NCBI GenBank assembly: GCA_016872725.1
Contig: VGZC01000003.1
Coordinates: 124,001-188,000 of the forward strand
Direction: 5' to 3'
DNA from: Planctomycetota bacterium
Lineage (GTDB): Bacteria; Planctomycetota; Planctomycetia; Pirellulales; Pirellulaceae
DNA: 64,000 nt
Below the pieces are notes generated by a model that saw nothing but the letters and a program-made list of their open reading frames with translations, was not told the origin of the DNA and did not search any database. The translations under genes were made by a program, and so were the position numbers. This document shows, piece after piece, positions 47,581 through 55,729 of the stretch. How positions within the stretch are numbered: the first letter of the stretch is position 1; each line of letters opens with the position of its first letter.

Positions 47581-47811
47581 ATGTCGCAGCTCGACGCTCA
47601 TCGGCACGCGTGCGAGTTCGGGTTCGTTCCGGAGCGCGTCGCGAACTTGGGCAAGCTGGTCGAGGACAGGCTCGGAGAGGTCGACAAAGAGCCGTCGGCG
47701 ACCGCGAAACTCACAGACGCCGCCTCCCGTGCCAAGCCACTCCCGGCGAACGTCCAAGCCGAGTCTCTTGGCGACATCGAGCGCTTGTTCGAGCAGTTCC
47801 ACGCCGTGCAT
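47554..47811 (-). CDS. conserved small protein of unknown function
   Basis: 85 residues: MHGVELLEQALDVAKRLG, then GTGGGVCEFRGRRRLFVDLSEPVLDQLAQVRDAL. The 'EWLG-GGG-CE--G---LFVDL' core is, to my recollection, a recurring small planctomycete protein. The predicted fold is a short helix followed by strands; no motif suggests an activity. The start at 47811 is the likely one, with no strong ribosome-binding site. Its 3' end overlaps the nadD 3' end by 27 bases on the opposite strand. Confidence 0.6.
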   Translation of the reverse strand: MHGVELLEQALDVAKRLGLDVRREWLGTGGGVCEFRGRRRLFVDLSEPVLDQLAQVRDALRNEPELARVPMSVELRHLIGCRRAA

Positions 47812-48001
47812 CCGTGCCCATCCTGCGATCGTCGATGATCGTGGGTTGCCGGTCGCCGGGAAACGGCGGATCGGCGTTCCGAGGCTGTCGGGGCGGATTG
47901 TATCGGCTTCGCCTACAGTCGCCAAGCCGGATTCGACGATAAGTCGTTAGATGCAAGGCACCTGAGCGGAACAACGTGACGGCATTCACACGGTGGGGAG
48001 C

Positions 48002-48898
48002 ATGCGCAGCGGAAACGAATCGGGTGCCGAAAGTTGGACTCCGGCGAGCCCGAACGGAGCGGTCCGATGCGGCGATGGGGGCGAGCCCGACGTCGACGCC
48101 CTTCTTCGCGAGGTGCGCGGGCTGCGCGCTCAGTTGGCCCAGTCGCAGCGGATGGCCGCGCTGGGCGAACTGGTGGGGACAACGACGCACGAATTCAACA
48201 ACGTGCTGATGACCGTCATCAACTACGCGAAACTCGGCCTTCGCGCCTCCGATGCCGCATCGCGTCAAAAAGCCTTTGAACGGATACTGGCGGCCGGACA
48301 GCGCGCGTCCAAGATCACGGCGACTATTCTCGGTGCGGCACGGAATCGATCGGCTTCGTTCGAAGCCACGGATTTGGCCGTATTGGTGGAGGACGCCTTG
48401 GTCCTGCTCGACCGGGAAATGCAAAAACACAGGATTGTCGTCGAGCGCGAATTCCGGCCGTCGCCGCCCGCCCTGGTCAGCGGAAACCAAATCCAACAGG
48501 TTCTGATCAACCTGCTGATCAATGCGAGGCAAGCGATGCCCCAGGGCGGACGCATCGTCCTCCGGATCGCGCCGGACGCCGAGCGTTCGATGGTGCAATT
48601 GACCGTCCGCGATTCGGGAACGGGTATGGACGCGGAGACGCTGCACCGGATCTTCGAGCCGCATTTCAGCACGAAGACGGGGCCCGACGCGACAGGCAAG
48701 GGCGGAACGGGCCTTGGCCTTTCCGCATGCCGCGAGATCATCGAGGCGCACCGCGGGCGTATTCGCGTGGAGAGCGCTCCGGGACGCGGCACGGCGTTCA
48801 CCATCCTGTTGCCGACCGCGGCCGTCGGGAACCCGGTTTCCGCCGACGGCGAGTCGACCTCACCCACGGCGCTCCCACCCCTCTCGCGTCGCGCGTAG
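48002..48898 (+). CDS. soluble histidine kinase
   Basis: 298 residues, no membrane segment. A short coiled-coil region (LLREVRGLRAQLAQSQRMAA) leads into a HisKA-like segment with the phospho-acceptor His in TTTHEFNNVLMTV near residue 63. HATPase_c has the N box LINLLINARQAMPQGG, G1 VRDSGTGMD and G2 GKGGTGLGLSACREII. The THEFNN box is typical of NtrB-like sensor kinases with two-domain cores. No adjacent receiver protein. GTG 47993 is an alternative start. Confidence 0.85.
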   Translation: MRSGNESGAESWTPASPNGAVRCGDGGEPDVDALLREVRGLRAQLAQSQRMAALGELVGTTTHEFNNVLMTVINYAKLGLRASDAASRQKAFERILAAGQRASKITATILGAARNRSASFEATDLAVLVEDALVLLDREMQKHRIVVEREFRPSPPALVSGNQIQQVLINLLINARQAMPQGGRIVLRIAPDAERSMVQLTVRDSGTGMDAETLHRIFEPHFSTKTGPDATGKGGTGLGLSACREIIEAHRGRIRVESAPGRGTAFTILLPTAAVGNPVSADGESTSPTALPPLSRRA

Positions 48899-48945
48899 CG
48901 TGGGCTTCAGCCCACGCGCCTTCTCGCGTTGGCTCAAGCCGACGC
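48898..48945. repeat. pair of REP-like 20-bp palindromes
   Basis: GCGTGGGCTTCAGCCCACGC (48898-48917) is a perfect 9-bp hairpin with a 2-base loop, starting just before the stop of the upstream kinase gene. GCGTTGGCTCAAGCCGACGC (48926-48945) is a diverged version eight bases later. Exact or near copies are at 54389 and 54430. They could end the upstream transcript. Confidence 0.8.
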
Positions 48946-49098
48946 CGCGGCCCACACACCCCTGCGACGAATATCGGGCTGTTCGGCCTTGAAGGGAGCG
49001 TCCGTTTCGAGGACACTACGCCCCCCGTTTCTCCGGCTTGCGCGCCGCCGTTGACGGTTCGGGTCGGCATGGCATCGAGGCGCGGGCGGACTCGCCCC

Positions 49099-49833
49099 AT
49101 GATCGAATCAAACCCTGTTCGACAACTCGGCGGTCCAAACACGCGGCAATCGGGTCGTGCGCCGGTCTCCATCCGCGCGACGTTCATCCACGATCTCGCA
49201 GGCCGCCGGCCGCGCGGATTCGCGCTGTCGGCCATGATCCTGCTTGCCCTGACGGCAGCCGGATGCGGACGGTGGATGCCGCGAGGCCTGTTGAGACCAA
49301 GGCCGGAACCCGCGTTCCTCGATAACCCGCTCTTTGTGCCGATGACGGACATCGATTTTGTTTGGGATCAGGTCGTCGACTCGGTGGACGATTTTTTTAG
49401 GATCGATCGCGAGGAACGGCTGCGGCTTGTCGGAAACGCTCTGACCGAGGGTCGCCTCGAGACGTTTCCGATAGTCGGTTCGACGGTGCTCGAACCCTGG
49501 CGGACCGACGCGACTCCGGGATTCGAACGATGGCAAAGCTCGTTGCAGTCGATTCGTCGCAGAGCGTCGGTTCGCGTGACGCCTTCAGCCGGCGGACTGC
49601 AGATCGAGGTGCTCGTCGCGAAGGAACTCGAGGATCTCTACCAGCCGGAACACGCGACCGTGGGCGGGGCGACGCTGCGGTACGACGGCACCGTCGTGAG
49701 GGCCGAGCCGGGGCGGGCGACCGGACCGGTGAGTCTCGGCTGGATACCGATCGGCCGCGATGTCGTGCTCGAACAGCGCCTGCTTTCCGACATCCGGGCC
49801 CGCGTCGTGGACGCGGGAGTGGGTCCGCGCTAG
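49099..49833 (+). CDS. conserved lipoprotein of unknown function
   Basis: 244 residues. A basic N-terminus precedes a lipoprotein signal with hydrophobic LSAMILLALTAAGC, the Cys being the lipidation site near residue 56. The mature part is well conserved in character: DIDFVWDQVVDSVDDFFRI, EGRLETFPIVGSTVLEPW, SLQSIRRRASVRV and GWIPIGRDVVLEQRLL. To my recollection this layout recurs in planctomycete lipoproteins of unknown role. An upstream in-frame ATG at 49069 is possible. Confidence 0.75.
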   Translation: MIESNPVRQLGGPNTRQSGRAPVSIRATFIHDLAGRRPRGFALSAMILLALTAAGCGRWMPRGLLRPRPEPAFLDNPLFVPMTDIDFVWDQVVDSVDDFFRIDREERLRLVGNALTEGRLETFPIVGSTVLEPWRTDATPGFERWQSSLQSIRRRASVRVTPSAGGLQIEVLVAKELEDLYQPEHATVGGATLRYDGTVVRAEPGRATGPVSLGWIPIGRDVVLEQRLLSDIRARVVDAGVGPR

Positions 49834-49910
49834 CAACGCCGGCCCGAACGGAATCGGACCGAACGGGCCTTGACCCCCGCGAGGCGATCGGCGGACGAGG
49901 TTCGCGTTCG

Positions 49911-50609
49911 CTAGGCGTAGAAACCCGAGTCCATGCCGAGCTGCATTCGGAGTTCGTCGAATCCCCGGAAGTATTTCTCATTCGACGAATGGACGTGCTC
50001 GGCTTCCGTTACGAACCGGAGTTCGTCGTTGCGCCGCACCTGATAGCGCTGGAAGACGGCCTCGAACGGACGAAGCGGTTCGCCGTAGACGATCAACAAC
50101 TTGTGTTCGTCGAATTGGATCTCTTGGGGTGTCGCCGAGTTGATGACGGCGAGTCCGGTGCATCCGTCGTTCAGCAGGAGGTCCTCGAAGTCCCAAAGGA
50201 CGCTCTTGAGGACGGGCATGTCGATATGCTCGCGATAGAGATCCTCATGCCCGCCCTGTTGGCGCGTGTGGCTGGTTTCCAGCACCACGTCGACCTCGGA
50301 ACCCAGCGGTTCGAGCAGGTCGAGGAACAGGTCGAACATGTTCTCGCGCGACGCGGAGGCCATCAGCACGGGAATGCGGCTCTTGGTTTCCTCGTCCTCA
50401 TAGATGTCGTGCCGGTATCCCTGCGCCGGAACGACCTGCAAGTCGTACGAGGGCCGGATCGCGTCGGTCAACTGGAATTGGCCGTATTTGGAGATCCGGA
50501 GGTGGGCTTCGAGCTGTTCCTCACTGAGCCGCTCGAAACTGCTCGGAGCCGTTTCGGCGGGCATTCCCTCATGGAAGACATTGCGGAACAGACGCTTCAG
50601 GAAGCCCAT
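49911..50609 (-). CDS. conserved protein of unknown function
   Basis: 232 residues, soluble, with no recognised motif. Sequence shows an N-terminal basic segment (MGFLKRLFRNVFHEG), then DIYEDEETKSRIPVLMASAS, FDLFLDLLEPLGSEVDVVL, LLNDGCTGLAVIN and a C-terminal FRGFDELRMQLGMDSGF. The composition looks like a globular alpha/beta protein, possibly planctomycete-restricted. GAGG seven bases upstream supports ATG 50609. It converges on the lipoprotein gene with 77 bases between stops. Confidence 0.7.
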   Translation of the reverse strand: MGFLKRLFRNVFHEGMPAETAPSSFERLSEEQLEAHLRISKYGQFQLTDAIRPSYDLQVVPAQGYRHDIYEDEETKSRIPVLMASASRENMFDLFLDLLEPLGSEVDVVLETSHTRQQGGHEDLYREHIDMPVLKSVLWDFEDLLLNDGCTGLAVINSATPQEIQFDEHKLLIVYGEPLRPFEAVFQRYQVRRNDELRFVTEAEHVHSSNEKYFRGFDELRMQLGMDSGFYA

Positions 50610-51124
50610 CGTCAACCTCGATACTCTGCCAGTCGATCCGGAATCCGGGTCCGGAGGGCGGTGGGGAAGGACGCTCTAACCTAGGTCACGGTTCGCACGC
50701 ATGACGTTCGGTCATCCTACGGGTGGATCGTGTGACGCGAGGCTCCAGGAATTCGGCGAAGCAACGGACGTCGGCACGGACCGTGGGTCAATGGGGTGGG
50801 ACGGTCGGGGCAGCCGCTCGGCGATCGGGTTTCCCATCGGTCAGTCGATGCGCCGCGACGGAGTACCGCGGCGAGCGGGCTCCGTCGAAACCGGTGTGCC
50901 GGGTCGTTGTCCCGGCCGTCTACTGGAAATCTAGCATCCGGTCCGATGCGCCCCGAACTGTCCAGCCGCCTCGGCGGCAATTCGTCGAGCCTTCAGCCGG
51001 TCCAATTCAGATTGCGCAAGCTATTCCGCGAAAACCGATGTGGTGGCTCGTTTGGACTCTCTGCTATATTGACTGCCCATGGCACGGTCAGGGACGCTGC
51101 CTGAGTTCGTAAGGGGGGATCGGG
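50610..51124. other. divergent intergenic region upstream of the transglutaminase gene
   Basis: 515 bases between divergent starts. On the plus strand TATATT (51065-51070) is the only -10-like element close to the transglutaminase start; the -35 positions (GGTGGC or TGGTGG) are poor. TGGCACGGTCA near 51080 resembles half a sigma-54 site but lacks the -12 GC. No RNA gene or ORF of note was seen. Confidence 0.35.
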
Positions 51125-53041
51125 ATGGATCGGTCGGCATGGAGCCACGGACGGCGGAGGCGCGCCGCGTGGGTGGTCGCATGGTTCGCGGGCATCGTGG
51201 TGTTCGTCGGCTGCCGCCCCGATCCTGACGCCGCGAAAGGGCGAGCCGCGCCGAAGACCTCCGACGATCGGGCGGAGCGCCGCCCGATTTCGGATGCGCG
51301 GGAGTCGGCGAGCCAAGCCGCTCAGGTCGATCAAGGCGCGCCGGGCGCGCCAAGCGGGAACGGCATCCAGGCGAAAGGCGGAGCGGCCGATCCACGTTCG
51401 AACGGGCCCGCCGCGAACGGGCCCGCCGCGAACGGGCCCGCCGCGAACGGGCCGGCGCCGCGTCCCGGCGAGAAGGGCGAGTCCCTAGGGGATTCGGCCC
51501 CGGGGACGCATTCGGAATCGCATTCCCAAGCGAATCCCGGCGGGCGCCCCGCGCCCGATCCGACACGCTCGCTCCTCGCGGAACCGGTTGCGGGACCGCC
51601 GATCGACGAAGTGTGGATGGCGTATTACCTTGGAACCGCGAAGGTGGGGCACGCGGTGACGCGCGTGTACGAGGTCGCGCCCGAGTCGCTCCCGGGCGAA
51701 TCGCCGAACGACGCGTACAAGCGGACGGAGATGGAGCAGGTCATCACGTTGCTGCGGAATGGAGACCGGGTGACGCAGCAACTGCGGTTGGCGAGTCTGG
51801 AATACGCCGACGGCCGCGTCGCCGAATTGGGAACATCGATGAGCGACGGGGGGCCCGAGGTCACGACGAGCGCTCGGCGCGACGGACCGCAATTGCACGT
51901 CGTGCTCCGAGCGCCGGGCAGTTCGAGCCTTCAGTCGATTCCGTGGAACGACGGGTGGCGAGGGTTCTTCGCCGATCAGCAGGTCCTATCGGCCAAACCG
52001 CTCGCGCCGGGCGATCGGTGCGCGTTCACATCGTTCATTCCCGTCTTGAACATCGTCGGCGAGACGACCTTGTCCGCCGTCGATTGGGAAGAGGCGGAGA
52101 CGCCGTTCGGTCGGGAACGTCTCCTGCGGATCGACTCGCACGTTTCCGCCGACCAGCTCCAACTCGATTCGACCCTTTGGTGCGACGCGCTCGGAATCAT
52201 CCGCAAATACCACATGCCCCAAGCCGACATGACGGCGTACCGGACGGTTCGCGAGCTGGCGCTCGCCGCAAACGTGGACGTCGATCTCTACGCGATGATC
52301 CATGTCACGGTCTCCAATCCGATCCCCGATCCGCATCACAAACGGAACGCCGTGTATCGAGCGAGGCTCAAGGGTGACAAAGACCCGTCACGCGTGTTCG
52401 TGAATGACGGTTCGCAGTCGATCGCGCGAGTCGATCGATCGACGGTCGACATCACCGTGCGGCGCGTGGAGCCCGGATCGCTGGACGTTCCGGTCGGCGG
52501 CGCCGCGCCGGGACCCGCCGACCTCGAGCCGAACAGCCTCATACAGAGCGACGACGAGGCCGTGCGGCGCATGGCCGAGGCGATCGACGCCGGTTCGGAC
52601 GACGCGTGGGCCCTGGCCGCGGCGTGCGAACGGACCGTGCATCAGGCGATCGAACGCAAGGCGTTGACCGAGGCGTTCGCGTCGGCCGCCGAAGTCGTCC
52701 GCTCGCGTACCGGGGACTGCACCGAACACGCCGTCCTGCTCGCCGCCCTGTGCCGAGCCCGCAAGCTGCCCGCCCGCGTCGCCACGGGGTTGGTCGCCTT
52801 CCGGGACGGTTACGCGTTCCATATGTGGAACGAGGTTTGGATCCGCGACCGCTGGGTGCCGCTCGACGCCACGCTCGGACTCGGCGGCGTCGGTGTCGGC
52901 CATATCAAACTCGGCATATCCGATCTCAACGGCGTCAGCCCGTTCGCGGCGCTCGCCCCCGTCCTCGAAGTCATGGGTTCGCTGGAACTCGACGTCGTCT
53001 CCTTCGAGCAGCCGAACCGGTCGATCCGCGCCATTCCCTAG
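51125..53041 (+). CDS. lipoprotein with transglutaminase-like domain
   Basis: 638 residues. A signal ending at GIVVFVGC gives a lipidated Cys near residue 30, then about 130 residues of low-complexity linker with four NGPAA repeats. A large central domain follows, then a transglutaminase core with Cys532 in SRTGDCTEHAVLLAAL, His in FHMWNEVWI and Asp in WVPLDATLG, a complete papain-like triad. It sits 134 bases upstream of the ubiquitin-like gene on the same strand. Transglutaminase-fold proteins can cut or form isopeptide bonds, so a role in the cassette is possible, though its export makes direct action on cytoplasmic conjugates unlikely. Confidence 0.85.
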   Translation: MDRSAWSHGRRRRAAWVVAWFAGIVVFVGCRPDPDAAKGRAAPKTSDDRAERRPISDARESASQAAQVDQGAPGAPSGNGIQAKGGAADPRSNGPAANGPAANGPAANGPAPRPGEKGESLGDSAPGTHSESHSQANPGGRPAPDPTRSLLAEPVAGPPIDEVWMAYYLGTAKVGHAVTRVYEVAPESLPGESPNDAYKRTEMEQVITLLRNGDRVTQQLRLASLEYADGRVAELGTSMSDGGPEVTTSARRDGPQLHVVLRAPGSSSLQSIPWNDGWRGFFADQQVLSAKPLAPGDRCAFTSFIPVLNIVGETTLSAVDWEEAETPFGRERLLRIDSHVSADQLQLDSTLWCDALGIIRKYHMPQADMTAYRTVRELALAANVDVDLYAMIHVTVSNPIPDPHHKRNAVYRARLKGDKDPSRVFVNDGSQSIARVDRSTVDITVRRVEPGSLDVPVGGAAPGPADLEPNSLIQSDDEAVRRMAEAIDAGSDDAWALAAACERTVHQAIERKALTEAFASAAEVVRSRTGDCTEHAVLLAALCRARKLPARVATGLVAFRDGYAFHMWNEVWIRDRWVPLDATLGLGGVGVGHIKLGISDLNGVSPFAALAPVLEVMGSLELDVVSFEQPNRSIRAIP

Positions 53042-53175
53042 GATTCGCCGACCGGCCCGACTAAGATTGGGCGCCGATCGACGAATATCCCGGCATTCGC
53101 CGCCGACGGGACCGATCGGAGTCGCCCGAGGCCGCCCCGCCGATCGCGCCGACACGTGTTGGAGGAACAAGGGTC

Positions 53176-53478
53176 ATGACTGATACCGGATCGTCGTCCA
53201 ATGTGCCTTCGAGGCGGACGCGCGTCACGTTTCTTGACCAGACCGGCTCGAAATCGGTCGAGGCGGAGATCGCCGAATCGGTTTCCGTGAAGCGGATCCT
53301 GCCCAACATCATCACCCGCATGAATCTGCCGGTCATGGGGCCGGACGGGCAGCCGATGAGCTACAGTCTCGATCACAAGGAGGGGGGCAATCGGTTGCGG
53401 GAGGATCAGACGCTCATCGACGCGAGCGTACGTGACGGGGATCACTTGATTGTGTACCCTGAGATTGTGGCCGGTTGA
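53176..53478 (+). CDS. YukD-like ubiquitin-fold protein (Ubl)
   Basis: 100 residues with a beta-grasp ubiquitin-like fold: RRTRVTFLDQTGSKSVEAEI forms the first hairpin, then SVSVKRILPNIITRMNLP for the helix, and RLREDQTLIDASVRDGDHLIVYP for the last strands. It ends in EIVAG with Gly as the final residue, giving a single-glycine tail and not the usual diglycine. In the described prokaryotic systems (Iyer, Burroughs and Aravind), such a Ubl is activated by the linked E1 and passed to the E2. GGAGG precedes the ATG by about ten bases. It is the first gene of the five-gene cassette. Confidence 0.85.
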   Translation: MTDTGSSSNVPSRRTRVTFLDQTGSKSVEAEIAESVSVKRILPNIITRMNLPVMGPDGQPMSYSLDHKEGGNRLREDQTLIDASVRDGDHLIVYPEIVAG

Positions 53479-53598
53479 GCCGTTCGCCGGGTGGCGTGGT
53501 CGGCACGGGGACATTCGACCGGGCCGCTGGTGCCGGCAGCTCGCCGGGCCCGCTCGAACGGACTCCAAGGCATCGACCGCGTCCAAGGTGATCGATCG

Positions 53599-54369
53599 AT
53601 GATGCGTGAATCGCCTCGAACCCGCCGACTCCGGTCCGATTTCCAAGCGATGCGGCAACTGGCCTTGGAGAGCACGATCCTGGAGTTCTCCTATCGCGTG
53701 GTGGCGGACAACGAGCCGCCCGAGGCGTATCTCCTGCGGTTCCGGGGTGTCGGACTGGCGCGCGACGAGCGGTCGGGCGAGGTCGTCGAAAGGAATGATC
53801 ACGAGGTTTCGGTCGAGCTTGGCGCGTCGTACCCCCGATTGATGCCGGAGCTGGTTTGGAAAACGCCCGTGTTCCATCCCAACATTTCGGCGAACGGCGT
53901 GGTCTGTCTCGGCGGATATTCGACGCACTGGGTACCCAGCCTGCGGCTCGTCGAACTCTGCCGCATGCTCTGGGACATGATTCGGTACGCGAATTTCGAC
54001 GAGGAGAGCCCGTACAATCGGGAGGCCGCGATCTGGATCCGCCGCTGGAATCGGCACCGACTCCCCCTCGATGATCGCCCGCTCCGCGATCTCTTCCAAG
54101 GAACACCCCCGTCACCCGCCGAACGATCCGAGTGCATTCCCGATCGGCCGATTGAGCGAGACGGCGCGGGCACGGCCCTTGCGTCCAACGTGGAGGCCGG
54201 CGGGGCGAGGGTCGGCGTGACGTTCGCCGATTCGAGCGGTCGAGCGGGCGATGGGGAGGGCGACGTGGTCATTGTCGATGGGGGCGAATCGATCCGGGTC
54301 GGTGCGGTGGACACGGCGGCGCGGCGCGGCGAATGGACGGAGGAACCGGAAATCGTTTTCCTGGACTAG
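53599..54369 (+). CDS. E2-like ubiquitin-conjugating enzyme
   Basis: 256 residues. The UBC fold covers about 1-160: LRSDFQAMRQLALES, YPRLMPELVWKTPVFHPN, NGVVCLGGYSTHW and LRLVELCRMLWDMIRY. The canonical HPN tripeptide (93-95) and the catalytic Cys103, eight residues after Asn95, have the same spacing as eukaryotic E2s (HPN-x7-C). The last 95 residues are a predicted disordered region (Ser/Pro/Glu-rich, ending EPEIVFLD) with no counterpart in minimal E2s. AAGGTG eight bases upstream selects ATG 53599. It follows the Ubl gene by 120 bases. Confidence 0.85.
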   Translation: MMRESPRTRRLRSDFQAMRQLALESTILEFSYRVVADNEPPEAYLLRFRGVGLARDERSGEVVERNDHEVSVELGASYPRLMPELVWKTPVFHPNISANGVVCLGGYSTHWVPSLRLVELCRMLWDMIRYANFDEESPYNREAAIWIRRWNRHRLPLDDRPLRDLFQGTPPSPAERSECIPDRPIERDGAGTALASNVEAGGARVGVTFADSSGRAGDGEGDVVIVDGGESIRVGAVDTAARRGEWTEEPEIVFLD

Positions 54370-54388
54370 CGCCGGGACCGTCGACGTA

Positions 54389-54449
54389 GCGTGGGCTTCA
54401 GCCCATGCGGCGCCGGGAGAGGTGACGTGGCGTGGGCTTCAGCCCACGC
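54389..54449. repeat. two REP-like palindromes between the E2 and E1 genes
   Basis: GCGTGGGCTTCAGCCCATGC (54389-54408) and GCGTGGGCTTCAGCCCACGC (54430-54449), each a 9-bp near-perfect hairpin. They are the same element as at 48898 and are spaced 41 bases apart. They occupy the 185-base gap in an otherwise compact cassette, and could attenuate or stabilise the transcript there. Confidence 0.85.
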
Positions 54450-54554
54450 GGCCCCAGAACCGGGACGGTACGAAAAGGCCGATCGAACGCGTACTTCAAG
54501 GTCTTGCCGACGCTCGCCGCACAGGGTCCGGCGCACGCCGCGAGGATGGGCTCG

Positions 54555-55727
54555 ATGTCGGACGGCCGGTGGTTCATCGACGACGACGACCGGTACGCCC
54601 GCCTCCGTTTGATCGGATGGTGGGATCAGGGGAAGCTGCGCCGCGCGAAGGTATTGGTCGTGGGGGCCGGCGCGTTGGGCAACGAGGTGCTCAAGAATCT
54701 CGCGCTGGTCGGCGTCGGCCACGTGTGGCTCTGCGATTTCGATCGGGTCGAGCCGGACAATCTGGCGCGATCGGTCCTTTTCCGCGCCTCGGACCGCGGG
54801 CGTCCGAAAGCGGAAGTCGCCGCCGAGAGCCTTCGCGGATTGAACGCGGACACGCGAGTCGAGCCGATTGTCGGCGACGTCATCACCGATGTGGGACTCG
54901 GCCTCTTCCGGGACGCCGACGTGGTCATCGGCTGCCTCGACAATCGCGAGGCCCGACTCTGGGTGAATCGGTGCTGTTGGAAGACGATGACGCCCTGGGT
55001 CGACGGAGGCATACAGGAGATCAACGGCGTCGTCAAGGTTTTCGTGCCGCCGTTCAGCGCGTGTTACGAATGCGCGATGACCGACAACGACTATCGACTG
55101 ATCCAGCTCCGATACAGTTGCCCGATGCTGCGGCGGGAGGAGATGCAAGCGGGCAAAGTCCCCACCGCGCCGACCATCGCGTCGATCATCGGCGGCTGGC
55201 AGGTTCAGGAAGCGCTCAAGCTGATCCACGGACTCGACGTGCCCGCGGGCGAGGCGATCGTCCTCAACGGCGTCGCCAACCAGTTCTATCGCACGAAACT
55301 GCCGTTCCGCGACGATTGCCTTTCGCATGAGACCTACGACGAGATCCGCGAGGTCGATCTGTCGAACGAGGCGACGGCGGACGAGTTGTTTCGCGCGGTC
55401 GGCGCTGTCGAGCTCGAACCGGCGCCTCGATTGCGACTGGATCGCGACCTCGTGACGGCCATCGCCTGCGCGCCGTGCGGATTCCGGAAAGACGTGTTGG
55501 GCACCGCGTATCGCGTGCCGCGCGAGTGGACCGAGTGTCCGCGATGCGGCAAGGGAGCGAGGCCCGAGCTCGTGCATGAAGTCACGGGAGGCTCGGCGCT
55601 TGCCCGCCGACGATTGGCCGACCTGGGGGTTCCGCCTTACGATATCGTGCGCGTGGTGGTGAACGGACGCGAACGGCACGTCGTCCTGGCGGCCGACCAG
55701 GGGAACCGCGGCGAACGGGGGAGATGA
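54555..55727 (+). CDS. E1-like ThiF-family adenylyltransferase
   Basis: 390 residues. The ATP-binding Rossmann fold has VVGAGALGNEVLKNLALVG (about 37-42) and LCDFDRVEPDNLARSVLF, the ThiF/E1 signature. Zinc-type Cys pairs are CYEC (171-174), CAPC (about 306) and CPRC (about 330), the last two in a C-terminal extension not found in ThiF. SCPMLRREE followed by APTIASIIGGWQVQEALKL matches the region around the catalytic Cys in E1-like enzymes, but the catalytic residue is not certain. GAGG nine bases before ATG 54555 decides the start. The stop overlaps the JAMM gene's first ATG. Confidence 0.88.
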   Translation: MSDGRWFIDDDDRYARLRLIGWWDQGKLRRAKVLVVGAGALGNEVLKNLALVGVGHVWLCDFDRVEPDNLARSVLFRASDRGRPKAEVAAESLRGLNADTRVEPIVGDVITDVGLGLFRDADVVIGCLDNREARLWVNRCCWKTMTPWVDGGIQEINGVVKVFVPPFSACYECAMTDNDYRLIQLRYSCPMLRREEMQAGKVPTAPTIASIIGGWQVQEALKLIHGLDVPAGEAIVLNGVANQFYRTKLPFRDDCLSHETYDEIREVDLSNEATADELFRAVGAVELEPAPRLRLDRDLVTAIACAPCGFRKDVLGTAYRVPREWTECPRCGKGARPELVHEVTGGSALARRRLADLGVPPYDIVRVVVNGRERHVVLAADQGNRGERGR

Positions 55728-55729
55728 CG

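Noticed and set aside
51080-51100. Second sigma-54 promoter before the transglutaminase gene
   Set aside because: TGGCACG is present but the following bases lack TTGC at the -12 position.
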